Shown: positions 26,002 to 36,130, counted from the stretch's first letter. The stretch: 64,000 nucleotides of DNA from G963717155 sp963717155 (GCA_963717155.1 OY970326.1:3782001-3846000), one strand, 5' to 3'. Notes: generated by a model from the letters alone, not told the origin. A program made the numbers and translations.

Positions 26002-26424
26002 GTGGGCGGCACGCGCCTCTTACCCGCCGTCGCATGCGCGATGGCGCTCGCCTTCGTGCCGGCCGCGTCCGGGGCGACCGGCGACCTCACCGTGACGGTG
26101 ACGAAGCTCGACGTCCAGTCGACGATCCAGCGCGGCAAGCTGGTGCGCTTCGGCGTGAAGTACACCGTCCGCGGCCCGCTCAAGCGGCGCGCGCTCGCCA
26201 CGGTCGCGCTCTCCATGACCCCACAGGCCGGACAGCGCACGCGCTACACGGTCGCGTCTCGGCCCGCAACCGTGCGGCCGGCGATCTGGCAGTGGGGAGT
26301 GACGGACACGCTGCCATCGGGGCTGACCGCGGGGAGGTACAGGGTCGTCGCGACCATCACGCTCAAGCGCGGCAAGACGCGCGTCGCGCGGGCCACGAGG
26401 ATCGCGACGGTGACCGTCAGCTAG
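26002..26424 (+). CDS. Small secreted protein
   Basis: 140 residues from a GTG at 26002. The first 25 form a signal peptide (LLPAVACAMALAFVPAASGA) with an AxA-type cleavage site. The mature part is rich in threonine, valine and arginine and looks like a single beta-sandwich domain (LTVTVTKLDVQSTIQRGKLV; YRVVATITLKRGKTRVA). No family is recognised; such proteins are frequent in Thermoleophilia-like genomes. It converges on coxG with a few bases of overlap. Confidence 0.65.
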   Translation: MGGTRLLPAVACAMALAFVPAASGATGDLTVTVTKLDVQSTIQRGKLVRFGVKYTVRGPLKRRALATVALSMTPQAGQRTRYTVASRPATVRPAIWQWGVTDTLPSGLTAGRYRVVATITLKRGKTRVARATRIATVTVS

Positions 26425-26983
26425 CGCTGCCGGCGTCGTCGTCGCCGCGCCCGAAGAGCCGTCGCACGCGGTCGGAGGCCACGGCCGCCGCGACCGAGCC
26501 GGCCTTCACCGAGTCCGACGCCTCGGGGGCCGTACCCGTCGTCAGCATCGCCTGCATGTTGCGCGCCATCTCGGCGATCATGCGCTTCGCGACGTCCTGC
26601 ATGATCCCCTGGCCCATCTGGGCGACGCGTCCGCTGACGAGCAGGTCGGTCGAGACGGACACGTTCGAACCGCCGTTGTCGGACGGGGCCACGGCCATCG
26701 ACATCACGGCCTGCGCGGTGCCCTGTCCGCGCGCCTCGTTCCCCTTCGCGCGGAGCTTCGCGGTGCGCTCGGCGTCGTCGTGCTCCTCGACCGCGACCGC
26801 GCCGCGGTAGGTCATCGAGACGGGGCCGAGCTTGACCTTGACCTCGGCGTCGTACGCGCCGTCCTCGCGGCGCCCGAGGATGCGGGCGCCCGGAATGCAC
26901 GGAGCGACCTTCTCGACGTCCAGCATGAGGTGGTACACGTCGTCGGGCGCCGCATCGACCGTGAACGAGCTCTCGATGATCAT
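26417..26983 (-). CDS. coxG: CoxG-like SRPBCC-domain protein
   Basis: 188 residues. A START/SRPBCC fold covers about 1-145: MIIESSFTVDAAPDDVYHLML, then PCIPGARILGRREDGAYDAEVKVKLGPV (shown split: the LGPVSMTYRGAVAV strand is typical of CoxG), and the final helix GRVAQMGQGIMQDVAKRM. The tail of about 40 residues is alanine-rich with VRRLFGRG. In CO dehydrogenase clusters CoxG is a membrane anchor for the enzyme. It ends the accessory part of the second molybdenum-hydroxylase operon, and its ATG abuts the xdhC stop. Confidence 0.88.
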   Translation of the reverse strand: MIIESSFTVDAAPDDVYHLMLDVEKVAPCIPGARILGRREDGAYDAEVKVKLGPVSMTYRGAVAVEEHDDAERTAKLRAKGNEARGQGTAQAVMSMAVAPSDNGGSNVSVSTDLLVSGRVAQMGQGIMQDVAKRMIAEMARNMQAMLTTGTAPEASDSVKAGSVAAAVASDRVRRLFGRGDDDAGSAS

Positions 26984-26984
26984 C

Positions 26985-28064
26985 TCAACACTCCGGACTG
27001 GGGACGCGAGCCTCGAGGCTCTCGTCGATCGCGTGGATACCGCCGCTGCCGGAGATGAGACGCCCGCCGTCGCGGCCCGATCGACTGGCGATGACCTCGG
27101 CGAGAATGGACACGGCGGTCTCCTCCGGCGTGTGCGCGCCGATGTCGAGACCCACCGGGCCTGAGACGCGGGCGAGCTCGCTGTCGGTGAGACCGCTCTC
27201 GCGCAGACGCGCGGAGCGCTTCTCCTGGGTGCGCCGCGAACCGAGCGCGCCGATGAAACCGACGTCGCGGCGGATGGCCTCCGTGATCGCCGGATCGTCG
27301 AGCTTCGGGTCGTGCGTCAGGACGACGACCGCGTCCGCGGGCCCGACCTCGAGCTCGTCGTACCCCGCGCCGGGCCACCGTACGACCAGCCGATCGGCCG
27401 AGGGCACGCGCTCGGCGGTCGCGAAGGTACCGCGCGGATCGACGACGGCAGTCCGCCAGCCCAGTGCGCGAGCCATGCGGCAGAGCGACTCGGCGGTGTC
27501 GACGGCCCCGACCACCACGAGCCGCGGGGGCGGGACGAGGGCCTCGGCGAAGAGGAGCGCATCGGGCGCCTCGACCGTCGCATTGCGCTCGCGGTCGATC
27601 GCCTCCTGGCCCGCCGCGATCGCCGCATCGACGAGATCGCCGTCGAGGTCGCCCGCCGCGCGCCCCTCGTGCGTCACGAGAAGGTGGCGGCCGGCTTCGG
27701 GGCCCTCGACCACCGTGACGCGCGCGGACCGCTCGGCCGGCACCGGCCAGCCGTGGTACGCCTCGAGCCAGACCCAGATCTCGCCACCGCACGTGAGGCC
27801 GACGTTCCAGGCGAGATCGTCTGCGATGCCGTAGTAGAGGAGCTTCGACGGGCCGCCCGCGAGCACGGACTGCGCCTCCTCGAAGACGGCTCCCTCGACG
27901 CAGCCGCCCGAGACCGAACCGGCCATCTCGCCGCGCGCCGAGATCGCGAGCTTGTTGCCGAGCGGGCGCGGCGCCGAACGGCGGCTGCGGACGAGCGTGG
28001 CGAGCGCGACGGCGTCGCCGCGGGTTCGCCAGGTCTCCGCCGCGCGCAGTGTGTCCTCGTTCAT
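26985..28064 (-). CDS. XdhC/CoxF-family cofactor insertion factor
   Basis: 359 residues. The XdhC N-terminal domain is seen in ALATLVRSRRSAPRPLGNKLAI and SVSGGCVEGAVFEEA, where the cysteine is the likely molybdenum-cofactor ligand. GLTCGGEIWVWLE is the second conserved cysteine site. The C-terminal Rossmann domain has RLVVVGAVDTAESL and VVLTHDPKLDDPAI, then VGFIGALGSRRTQEKR. XdhC proteins bind molybdenum cofactor, see to its sulfuration and hand it to the large subunit. The start overlaps the VWA-gene stop, so they are translated together. Confidence 0.92.
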   Translation of the reverse strand: MNEDTLRAAETWRTRGDAVALATLVRSRRSAPRPLGNKLAISARGEMAGSVSGGCVEGAVFEEAQSVLAGGPSKLLYYGIADDLAWNVGLTCGGEIWVWLEAYHGWPVPAERSARVTVVEGPEAGRHLLVTHEGRAAGDLDGDLVDAAIAAGQEAIDRERNATVEAPDALLFAEALVPPPRLVVVGAVDTAESLCRMARALGWRTAVVDPRGTFATAERVPSADRLVVRWPGAGYDELEVGPADAVVVLTHDPKLDDPAITEAIRRDVGFIGALGSRRTQEKRSARLRESGLTDSELARVSGPVGLDIGAHTPEETAVSILAEVIASRSGRDGGRLISGSGGIHAIDESLEARVPSPEC

Positions 28065-29254
28065 GCTGCTGCACCTCTGTGAGCGAATGTGGCGCTCCGG
28101 ACCGACGCGGCGTGCCGCCGCGCGGGAATCGCGTCCAGCGCGTCGGCCAGCGCCTCGAGCGCCTTCAGGTTGTGTCCGGGAAGGAAGAGATCGACGTAGG
28201 GGAGCGCAGCGGCCATGCCCGCGACGAGCGGGCGGTAGCCCTCGCCGCCGGCGAGCGGGTTCACCCACACGACCGTGTGGGCCGCGCGCTGCAGGCGTGC
28301 CATCTCTCCTCCGAGCAGCTGCGGATCGCCGCGCTCCCAGCCGTCCGAGGCGATCACGACGACGGCGCCGCGGGTCAGCGCTCGGCGGCCCCAGACGTCG
28401 TTGAACGCCTTCAGGTTCTCGCCGATCCGGGTGCCCCCGGCCCAGTCGGGCACCGCGCGCGCGGCGCGCTCCAGGGCGCGATCCGGGTCGCGGCCGACGA
28501 GATAGGGCGTCAGCCGCGTGAGGCGCGTCCCGAACGTGAACGCCTCGACGTGACGGCCCGAGCGCACCGCGGCCTGCAGGAACATCGTCATCGCGCGCGC
28601 GTACGGCTCCATCGAGCCAGACACGTCGACGAGGAAGACCAACCTGCGCGGCACCGTCTTCGGCGTCCGCCAGGCGCGCTCGATCGGATGGCCGCCGGTG
28701 CGCATCGCCTGGTGCAGCGTGCGCCGGAGGTCGAGCCTGCGACCGTCGTGCGATGCCTGGTTCCGCAGCGATCGGCGGCGCGGCGATGCCATCGCGATGC
28801 GCTCGACCAGCGCGCGGGCGCGACGCAGCTCGTCGGGCCCGAAGCGGGCGAAGTCGCGCTCGCGCAGCAGCTCGTCGGCCGAGTAGACGGCCGCGATCGG
28901 AAGCTCCTCGTCCTCGCCATCACCGTCGCCGTCGCCGTCATCCGCCTCTGCGCGGTGGGCGTCGACGTGCCTCGGATCCCCGCGATCCTGCGCGGGTACG
29001 TCCAGCTGCATGAGCGGCGGCCGGTGGGTCACGGCGGCGCGCGGCGCGCGCTCCCAGAAGGTCGCGAACGCCGCGTCGAACGCCTCCAGGTCGTCGCGCC
29101 GCGACACGATCGCGCAGCGCAGCGCCCAGTAGACCTCGTCGCGGTTGTCGAGCCGCACCGAGTCGAGCGCGAGCAGACCGTCCTGCAGACGGCCCGGCCC
29201 GACCTCGAGGCCGCCCTCCCGCAGGATCCGGCCGAACGTGACGAGCTTGCGCAC
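28061..29254 (-). CDS. coxE: CoxE-like VWA-domain protein
   Basis: About 397 residues. The C-terminal von Willebrand A domain has the metal-site motif FLVDVSGSMEPYA (DxSxS, near residue 215), then GGTRIGENL (threonine) and VVVIASDGWERGDP (aspartate). The N-terminal half has an acidic linker of Asp-Gly repeats (DDGDGDGDGEDEE). CoxE works with the MoxR ATPase CoxD to mature the Mo/Cu site of CO dehydrogenase-type enzymes. The GTG at 29254 starts RKLVTFGRILREGGLEVGP; a slightly longer N-terminus in the same frame is possible because about 50 bases remain to the upstream gene. Confidence 0.9.
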   Translation of the reverse strand: MRKLVTFGRILREGGLEVGPGRLQDGLLALDSVRLDNRDEVYWALRCAIVSRRDDLEAFDAAFATFWERAPRAAVTHRPPLMQLDVPAQDRGDPRHVDAHRAEADDGDGDGDGEDEELPIAAVYSADELLRERDFARFGPDELRRARALVERIAMASPRRRSLRNQASHDGRRLDLRRTLHQAMRTGGHPIERAWRTPKTVPRRLVFLVDVSGSMEPYARAMTMFLQAAVRSGRHVEAFTFGTRLTRLTPYLVGRDPDRALERAARAVPDWAGGTRIGENLKAFNDVWGRRALTRGAVVVIASDGWERGDPQLLGGEMARLQRAAHTVVWVNPLAGGEGYRPLVAGMAAALPYVDLFLPGHNLKALEALADALDAIPARRHAASVRSATFAHRGAAA

Positions 29255-29307
29255 GATCGCGTCGCCGACCCGGCTGCTCGGCGTGGAGGCCCGGCGCCTG
29301 CGGAAGC

Positions 29308-30244
29308 TCAGCCACCGGCCGCCCGCTTGGCCTCGGCGACGAGCTCCTGCAGCCCGCGATCGCGCACTCGCTCGAGGTCCTCGTGGTACTTGAGGACGCT
29401 GCCGAGGGTGGCGTCGACGATGCCGACCTCGAGCTCCTCCTGTCCGAGCGCGACGAGCGCCTGCGTCCAGTCGATCGTCTCGGCAACGCCGGGGACCTTC
29501 GCGAGGTCGGACAGCCGCAGGCGCTCGACGAACGCGGCGGCCTCGGCAGCGAGCCGCTCGGGGACGCCCGGCACGCGGGCGCGCACGATCGCGATCTCGC
29601 GGTCGAGCGAGGGGTGTCCGATCCAGTGGTACAGGCAGCGGCGCTTGAGCGCGTCGTGCAGCTCGCGCGTGCGGTTCGACGTCAGCACCACCACGGGCCG
29701 GCGGGCGGCGCGGATCGTGCCGATCTCCGGGATCGTGACCTGGAAGTCGGAGAGGAGCTCGAGCAGGAAGGCCTCGAACTCGTCGTCAGCCCGGTCGATC
29801 TCGTCGATCAGCAGCACAGGCGGCACCGGATCGTCGTGCTCGATCGCATCGAGCAGCGGGCGGCGGACGAGGAACTCGCGGCTGAACAGGTCGTGGAGAC
29901 GGGCTGCGCGGCCCTCGCCCTCGGGCGCGACACTGCCCGTCTCGATCAGCCGGATCGCCAGCATCTGGCGTGCGTAGCTCCAGTCGTACAGCGCGTGCGC
30001 GGCGTCGATGCCCTCGTAGCACTGCAACCGGATCAGGCGCGCGCCGAGGACGTCGGCGAGCGTCTTGGCGACCTCGGTCTTTCCGACGCCCGCCTCACCC
30101 TCGAGCAACAGCGGCTTGCCGAGCGCCAGCGCCACGTGCAGCACCGTCGCGAGGCCGCGGTCGGCCAGGTAGGCGCGGCGCGGCGAGCTTCTCGGTGAGC
30201 TCGTCGATCGAACGCGTACCGTTCTGCGAAAGGGTTTCGGACAC
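29308..30244 (-). CDS. coxD: MoxR-type AAA+ ATPase (CoxD-like), one frame break near start
   Basis: About 311 residues. Walker A is LLLEGEAGVGKTEVAKTLA, Walker B VPPVLLIDEIDRADDEFE, sensor 1 VVLTSNRTRELHDAL, and the arginine-finger block LKRRCLYHWIGHPS. This is the APE2220/CoxD branch of MoxR ATPases, chaperones that insert or activate metal centres with a VWA partner, which is the next gene. The GTG at 30244 overlaps the aminotransferase stop (TAGTG). A one-base shift near 30,180 separates the first 20 residues (SETLSQNGTRSIDELTEKL) from the ATPase core and is probably a sequence error. Confidence 0.88.
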
Positions 30245-31465
30245 TACTGGATGGTATGCGGAGTCGCGTGTGACGGAATGCCCCCCCGTCTCCGCCACGA
30301 GCTCACCCGCGAGCCGCGCGATCCTCCGGCATGCCTCGCGCAGCCGCTCCTCGTCCGTCGTCACGCAGATCCGGACGTGGCCCGCGGCGCTCGGGCCGAA
30401 GCCCTCGCCCGGCAGCACCGACACGTCCTCCTCCTCGAGCAGGCGTCGCGCGAACGCATCGCCGCTCAGGCCGGTCGAGCGCACATCGAGCATGAGGAAC
30501 ATCCCGCCCTCGGGCATGCGTGGCTGCAACGGGCCGACGCGTGCGAACTCGTCGATCATCGCGGCCGCCCGGCGGCGGTACAGCTCGCGCAGCTCGGTGA
30601 CCTCGTCGAGCGGCGTGGTGAGGGCGTACAGCGCCGCGTCCTGCACGAACCCCGTGGCTCCGTAGAGCATGCACATGGTGAGGTAGGTCAGGTGCTCGGC
30701 GAGCTCGGCCGGTCCGATCGCCCAGCCGGCACGCCAGCCGGTCATCGAGTGCGACTTGGAGAGGCTCGAGACGGACACGACGCGGTCGTCGATGCCCGAC
30801 AGCGACAGCGGACTCGCGTGCTCGGCGCCGAACGTGAGATCCGCGTACACCTCGTCGCACACGAGCCACAGGTCGTGCCGGCGGCAGATCTCGCCGACCG
30901 CGGTGATCTCGCCAGGCGTCATCACCGCGCCCGTCGGGTTGTGCGGCGACGTGAGCAGCACGGCCCGGGTGCGCGACGTGACGGCGCGCTCGACGTCGTC
31001 CGGCTCGAGATGGAACCGTCGCTCGGGCAGGAGCGGGACGTTGACGATCTGCGCGCCCGTCGACCCCAGCACCGCCTCGTAGGTGACGTAGGTGGGCTCG
31101 GGGACGATGACCTCGTCCCCCGCATCGAGGAGGCACTGGCAGACGGCGTACAGGGCCGTCTGGGCGCCGGGGAAGTACACGACGCGCTCGCTCGCGATCG
31201 AGGTACCGGCGAGCTGGCCGACGTGACGGGCGATCGCCTCGCGCAGGCTCTCGAGTCCGGCCGTGGGCATGTAGCGCGTGTGACCGGCACGTAGCGACCG
31301 GACAGCCTCCTCGACGATCGCCGGGGGCGTATCGATGTCGCTCTCGCCGATGCTCAGCAGGATGACGTCGTCGCCCTGCTCGCGGCGGCGTTTCGCGAGA
31401 TCGTGGACGGCCCAGGCGTCCGCACCGGTACCGCGAATGCGATCAGTCAGCGACGCATAGCGCAC
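30244..31465 (-). CDS. PLP-dependent class I/II aminotransferase
   Basis: About 406 residues. The substrate-arm and cofactor motifs are visible in order: the N-terminal SIGESDIDTPPAIVEEAV, the tyrosine-containing HTRYMPTAGLESLREAIA, LTSPHNPTGAVMTPGEI with LVCDEVYADLTF, and the PLP-lysine in SSLSKSHSMTGWRAGWAIG (near residue 237). It resembles aspartate/aromatic aminotransferases of subgroup I-gamma; the exact amino acid is unknown. The frame runs on into coxD because of a seven-C run at 30281-30287. One base less there gives a TAG overlapping the coxD start. It sits between the catalytic and accessory genes of the molybdenum-hydroxylase operon. Confidence 0.88.
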
Positions 31466-31515
31466 GGCCTCACTGTACCGGCGGGCAGCGGGATGAACTC
31501 ATGGATGGCCTCCAC

Positions 31516-32326
31516 TCACCCCGCTGCCTCGAGGGCCCGCCGAACGAGCACGGTGGCGAGGTGACGCTTGTACTCCGCGGAGCCGTCCAGGCCCGCCTGC
31601 GGATCGAGGCCCTCCGACGCGCGAGCCGCCGCATCGGCGTGCGATGCCCCCTGTGCGAGCGCCTCCTCGACGCCGCGCGCGCGCACCGCCGTCGGGGCGA
31701 CACCGACGAGCCCGACGCGCCAGCCCTCGCTGTCCCTGCGACACCGCGGCGCCGACGAGCGCCCAGTCCATCGCCCGGCGGTTGAACTTGACGTAGGCGC
31801 CGCGCGCCTGGCCGCCCGGTATGCGGACGGAGGTCACGAGCTCGCCCGCCGCCAGCGCCGTGGTGTAGTAGTCGACGAAGAAGTCGTCGGCAGCGACGGT
31901 GCGCTCGCCGCCGCCGCCGCGCACGACGATCTCGGCTCCGAGCGCGAGCATCACGGCGGGGAAGTCGCCATGTGGATCGGCCTGGGCGATCGATCCGCCG
32001 ATGGTGCCCCGGTTCCGCACCATCTGGTCGCCGACCGACGCCGCCGCCTGTGCCAGCGCTCGGGCGTGAGCCGCGACGTCCGGAGAGGTCGCGACGTCGT
32101 GGTGCCGCGTGGTCGCGCCGATCACGAGCGTGCCGCCGTCGACGCGGATGCCCGATAGCCCGGGGATCCGCGCGATGTCGACGAGCGTCTCGGGCTCGGT
32201 CAGGCGCAGCTTGAGCGCGGGGATCAGGCTGTGCCCGCCCGCGAGCGGGATCCCGCCTGCCGCGAGCAGCCCCAGCGCCTCGTCGACGCTACCGGGCCGC
32301 TCGTACGCGAACGCCTCGGGGATCAT
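31516..32326 (-). CDS. Molybdenum hydroxylase FAD-binding (medium) subunit, cluster 2, one frame break
   Basis: About 269 residues, close to CoxM. The start MIPEAFAYERPGSVDEAL overlaps the large-subunit stop (ATGA). The FAD motifs are LAGGHSLIPALKLRL (pyrophosphate-binding AGGxS) and NRGTIGGSIAQADPHGDFP (the second loop). Then VTSVRIPGGQARGAYVKF and, after a shift near 31,740, the C-terminus ending YKRHLATVLVRRALEAAG. No cysteine-rich insert is present, unlike the cluster-1 subunit. It passes electrons from the Fe-S subunit to an outside acceptor. Confidence 0.9.
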
Positions 32327-34687
32327 GCGCCACCTCCCTTCTGCATCGCCTGCCAGACACGCGCGGGCTGCAACGGCATCTCGAGGTGCTTGATGCCGAG
32401 GTGGCTCGAGCAGCGTCGACGGCGGCATTGACGATGGCCGCGGACGCGGCGATGGTGCCCGCCTCGCCGATGCCCTTGACGCCGAGCGGGTTCGACGGCG
32501 ATGGCGTGACGGTGCTGCCCCAGATCGAAGTGCGGCAGCTCGGCGGCGCTCGGGATCATGTAGTCGACGAGCGTGCCGGTCAGCATCTGTCCGTCGTCGT
32601 CGTAGACCGTCTCCTCGTAGAGCGCCTGCGCGATCGACTGGGCGATGCCTCCATGCACCTGGCCCGTCGACGATCATCGGGTTGACGACGTTGCCGCAGT
32701 CGTCGACCGCGGTGTAGCGCTCGACCGTGACCTTGCCCGTCTCGGCGTCGATCTCGACCTCGGCGATGTGCGTCCCGAACGGGAACGTGCAGTTCGGCGG
32801 GTCGTAGAACGTCGTCGGCCTCGAGGTTCGGCTCCATGCCCTCGGGCAGCGAGTTCGCCGAGCCAGGCCGCTCCCGCGAGCTCCTGGATCGTCTTCGCGC
32901 GCTCGGGCGAGCCCTTGACCGACCACTTCCCGTCGCTCCACTCGAGGTCGTCGGCGGCGCACTCGAGCATGTGGGCGGCGAGCAGGCGCGCCTTCTCCCG
33001 CACCTTCACGCACGAGAGCTGCAGCGCGGTCCCGCCGACCGCGAGCGAGCGGGAGCCGAACGTGCCGATGCCGTACGGCGAGTACTGCGTGTCGCCGTGC
33101 AGCACGTCGATGTCGGCGAACGGGATGCCGAGCTCGCACTCGACGATCTGCGACCACGTGGTCGCGTGCCCCTGCCCGTGCGCGGACGAGCCGGTGATCA
33201 CCGTGGCCGTCCCGGTCGGGTGCAGCCGCAGGATCGACGACTCCCAGCCACCCGATCCGATCCCGATCGCGTGCGTGACGGCGGACGGGGCGAGCCCGCA
33301 GATCTCGACCCACGTCGAGAGACCGATGCCGCGGTGCATGCCGCGTGCCTTCGCCTCGGCGCGTCGCCGCCTCGAAGCCCGCGTAGTCGGCCATCGCGAG
33401 CGCCTTGTCGAGCGCGCCCGCGTAGTTGCCCGAGTCGTAGCTGAGGCCCGTCGCGGTCGTGTAGGGGAACTCCTTGATGAAGTTGCGCCGCCGGATCTCG
33501 GCCGGGTCGATGCCCAGCTCGTCGGCGAGCAGATCCATCATCCGCTCGATCATGTGCGTGGCCTCGGGACGCCCCGCACCCCGGTACGCGTCGGTCGGCG
33601 TCGTGTTCGTGAAGGCCCCGCGGCAGGTGATGTCGACCTGCTGGATGTCGTAGGCGCCGGGCACCATGAACACCGTCAGATGCGCGATCGACGGGGTGAT
33701 GAACTGCAGGTACGCGCCGTAGTTCTGGATGAGCTCGATGCGAAGGGCCTGAACGCGTCCGTCGCGGTCCGCGGCAAGCTCGACGTGCTGCAGCTGGTCG
33801 CGCCCGTGGATCGTCGCGAGCATCGCCTCGGAGCGACCCTCGATCCACTTGACCGGCGCGCCGACGAGCTTGGACGCCTGTGCGACCGCGAACTCCTCGG
33901 CGTAGCAGTTGAGCTTCGAGCCGAAGCCGCCGCCGACGTCGGGTGCGATCACGCGGCAGCGGCCCTCGGGGATCCCGCAGATGAGCGCGACGAAGGTGCG
34001 CAGGTAGTGGGGGATCTGCGTCGAGCTGTAGAGCGTCAGCTCGTCAGCCGCAGCGCTCCAGTCGGCGAGCACCGCGCGGGTCTCGATCGCGACCGGAGTC
34101 AGCCGCTGGTTGTCGATCGTCTGGCGGATCTTGACCGGCGCGGCATCGAAGACGGCGTCGAAGCCCTCGGTCTTGTGCGCGAGCGTGCAGCCGAGGTTCC
34201 CGGGCGCGTCGTCGTGCAGCAGCGGGGCACCCGGCTCGAGCGCGTTCTCTGCGTGGATCACGACGGGGGTCGGCTCGTAGTCGACGACGACGCGATCGAC
34301 CGCGTCGCTTGCGGTCGAGCGATCCGAGGCGATGACGAGCGCCACCGGCTCGCCGAGCATGCGCACACGGCCCTCGGCGAGCATCGGGCGCTTGACGTGC
34401 TTCGCGGCGCCGAAGGGATTCGAGGCGCACGGCACGCCGGCCTCGATGCCGAGCGTCTCGGCCGTCAGCACCCGGACGACACCCGGAAGCGACTCGGCGG
34501 CGGAGGTGTCGATCGACAGGATGTTGGCCGAGGCGTGCGGCGAGCGCACGAACGCGGCATGCACCATCCCCGGGAGCTTGAGGTCGTCGACGAACCGCCC
34601 CTGACCTGCGATCAGCGGGGCGTCTTCCTTGCGCAGCGGGCTCGCACCGATTCCCGAGCCGGCAGGCGTCTCCTCGATCGTTGCCAT
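32323..34687 (-). CDS. Molybdenum hydroxylase large subunit, cluster 2 (form II CoxL-like), frame-broken
   Basis: About 788 residues. Blocks in order: SPLRKEDAPLIAGQGRFVDD, RSPHASANIL, VIAPDVGGGFGSKLN (cofactor loop), AYRGAGRPEATHMIERMM (form II signature, near residue 378), GSSAHGQGHATTW, VDDCGNVVNPMIVD and GVKGIGEAGTIAA with the catalytic glutamate near the end. AYRGAGR instead of AYxCSFR means it is a form II enzyme; CO oxidation by these is doubtful and other substrates are likely. Frame shifts at about 33,355, 32,840, 32,670, 32,540 and 32,410 interrupt the second half, with motifs continuing across each. Confidence 0.9.
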
Positions 34688-34700
34688 CTTCGCCTCCCGC

Positions 34701-35162
34701 CTAGAGGTGGGCGGCCGCGTGCTTCACGGCCTCCACGATGTTCTGGTAGCCGGTGCAGCGACAGAGGTTGCCCTCGAGTCCCTCGCGGATCTCGTCCTCG
34801 GTCGGGTTCGGGTTGCGCTCGAGCAGCTGCGTCGCCGACATGATCATCCCCGGGGTGCAGTAGCCGCACTGCAGCGCATGCGTCTCGTGGAAGGCCTGCT
34901 GGACGGGGTGCAGCCCGTCGTCGCTGAGTCCCTCGATCGTCGTGACCGACGATCCGTCGGCCTGTACGGCGAGCACGGTGCACGACTTCACGGCCTCACC
35001 GTCGAGGTGCACGGTGCAGGCGCCGCACGAGGAGGTGTCGCACCCGATGTGCGTCCCCGTCAGACCCAGCTCCTCGCGCAGGAAGTACACGAGCAACGTT
35101 CTCGGCTCGACTTCTCGCTCGATCCGGGAACCGTTGACCGTGAGTGCGATGTTCCGCCCCAC
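34701..35162 (-). CDS. Molybdenum hydroxylase [2Fe-2S] (small) subunit, cluster 2
   Basis: 153 residues, intact. The first [2Fe-2S] cluster uses IGCDTSSCGACTVHLDG (near residue 40). The second, in the helical domain, uses LQCGYCTPGMIM and NLCRCTGYQNIVEAV (near 100 and 137). It carries electrons from the molybdenum site to FAD. The GTG at 35162 has a near-perfect Shine-Dalgarno, AAGGAGGT, five bases upstream, the strongest seen in the window, so this is the first gene of the operon. The large-subunit gene follows after 13 bases. Confidence 0.95.
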   Translation of the reverse strand: MGRNIALTVNGSRIEREVEPRTLLVYFLREELGLTGTHIGCDTSSCGACTVHLDGEAVKSCTVLAVQADGSSVTTIEGLSDDGLHPVQQAFHETHALQCGYCTPGMIMSATQLLERNPNPTEDEIREGLEGNLCRCTGYQNIVEAVKHAAAHL

Positions 35163-35167
35163 GTGTG

Positions 35168-35210
35168 ACCTCCTTGTGAGCGATGGGCCTTCGTCGGCCG
35201 ATCGATCATA
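35168..35210 (-). promoter_or_regulatory. Ribosome site and -10-like element before the molybdenum-hydroxylase operon
   Basis: On the minus strand AAGGAGGT occupies 35175-35168, five bases from the GTG of the small-subunit gene. A TATGAT hexamer at 35210-35205 matches a -10 box, with about 30 bases of leader. No good -35 is visible at the right distance, so an activator may be needed. The same 60 bases separate the operon from the divergent homoserine kinase gene. Confidence 0.45.
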
Positions 35211-35222
35211 TCCCCGGGGAGC

Positions 35223-36130
35223 GTGCCACCGCCATACTTGGGACGGTGGATCGGGATCCGCGTCAGCGCGCCGGCGTCGTCGGCGAACCTCGGGCCGGGG
35301 TACGACTGCCTCGGCGTCGCGCTGCCGCTGCGGAACGACGTCGTCGTCGAGCGACATGCGGGCCCGCTCGAGGTGATCCTCGAAGGGGAGGGCGAGGGGA
35401 TCCTGCCCGCCGACGCGACGAACCTCGTCGTCCAGGCGTTCCGCCGTGCGAGCGGCCTGACCGGCGACGGCCTGCGCTTCACGCTGACGAATCGCGTGCC
35501 GCTGCGCTCGGGCACAGGAAGCTCGAGCGCCGCGATCGTGGCGGGGCTCGCGGCCGGGCTCGTGCTCGCGGGCCAGCCGGTCGACGCGGACACGCTGCTG
35601 CCGCTCGCCGTCGAGATGGAGGGGCACCCCGACAACGTGTCCGCGGCGATCCTCGGCGGCTTCACGATCGCGCTCGGCGGCGAGCCCCCGCTGGCCCGCC
35701 GCATCGAGCCACCTCGCAGGCCTCGGGTTCGTGCTCGTCCTGCCGGTCGACACCCTGTGCACGCAGGAGTCGCGCAAGGCGCTGCGACCCGAGATCCCGC
35801 GCGCCGACGCCGTCTACAGCCTGCAGCGCTCCGCGCTGCTCGTCGATCTGCTCGCCACCGGAGCGCTCGACCTACTGCCTCGCGCGCTCTCGGATCGCCT
35901 GCACGAGCCGGATCGAGCCGCGCTCGCCCCGCTGCTCGGGAGGCTTCGCGACCTCGATGGTGCGCTGCCGTGCCTCGGGGTCACGCTCTCGGGCGCCGGC
36001 CCGAGCGTGCTCGTGTGGGTGCGCGAGCAGGGAACGCGAGGCTGCCGCCGAGGCGGTGCGGGCCTGCGTGCCGGAGGCGCAGGCGATCGCGCTGCTGCCG
36101 GATGCGGAGGGGGTTCGGGTCGAGGGGTAG
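35223..36130 (+). CDS. thrB: Homoserine kinase, frame-broken
   Basis: About 302 residues, a GHMP-family kinase that phosphorylates homoserine in threonine synthesis. The N-terminus has VSAPASSANLGPGYDCLGVAL, which is nearly diagnostic of ThrB. The ATP loop is NRVPLRSGTGSSSAAIVAGLA (P-xx-G-GSSSAA, near residue 95) followed by EGHPDNVSAAILGGF. The C-terminal GHMP motif is LGVTLSGAGPSVLVWV. The frame shifts near 35,708 and again near 36,040, with homology continuing. The GTG at 35223 is used; a TTG at 35238 is an alternative. No thrC or hom gene is inside the window. Confidence 0.88.

Noticed and set aside
26985..28268. Longer start for the XdhC gene (frame open to 28268)
   Set aside because: The extra 68 codons overlap the VWA gene and look like out-of-frame sequence; the ATG at 28064 matches the family start.
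32645..34843. A 732-codon plus-strand frame
   Set aside because: It is antisense to the second large-subunit gene and has no recognisable motif.
34687..35162. Reading cluster 2 as a true CO dehydrogenase (form I)
   Set aside because: The large subunit has AYRGAGR rather than the AYxCSFR active-site loop required for the Cu-Mo centre of form I enzymes.
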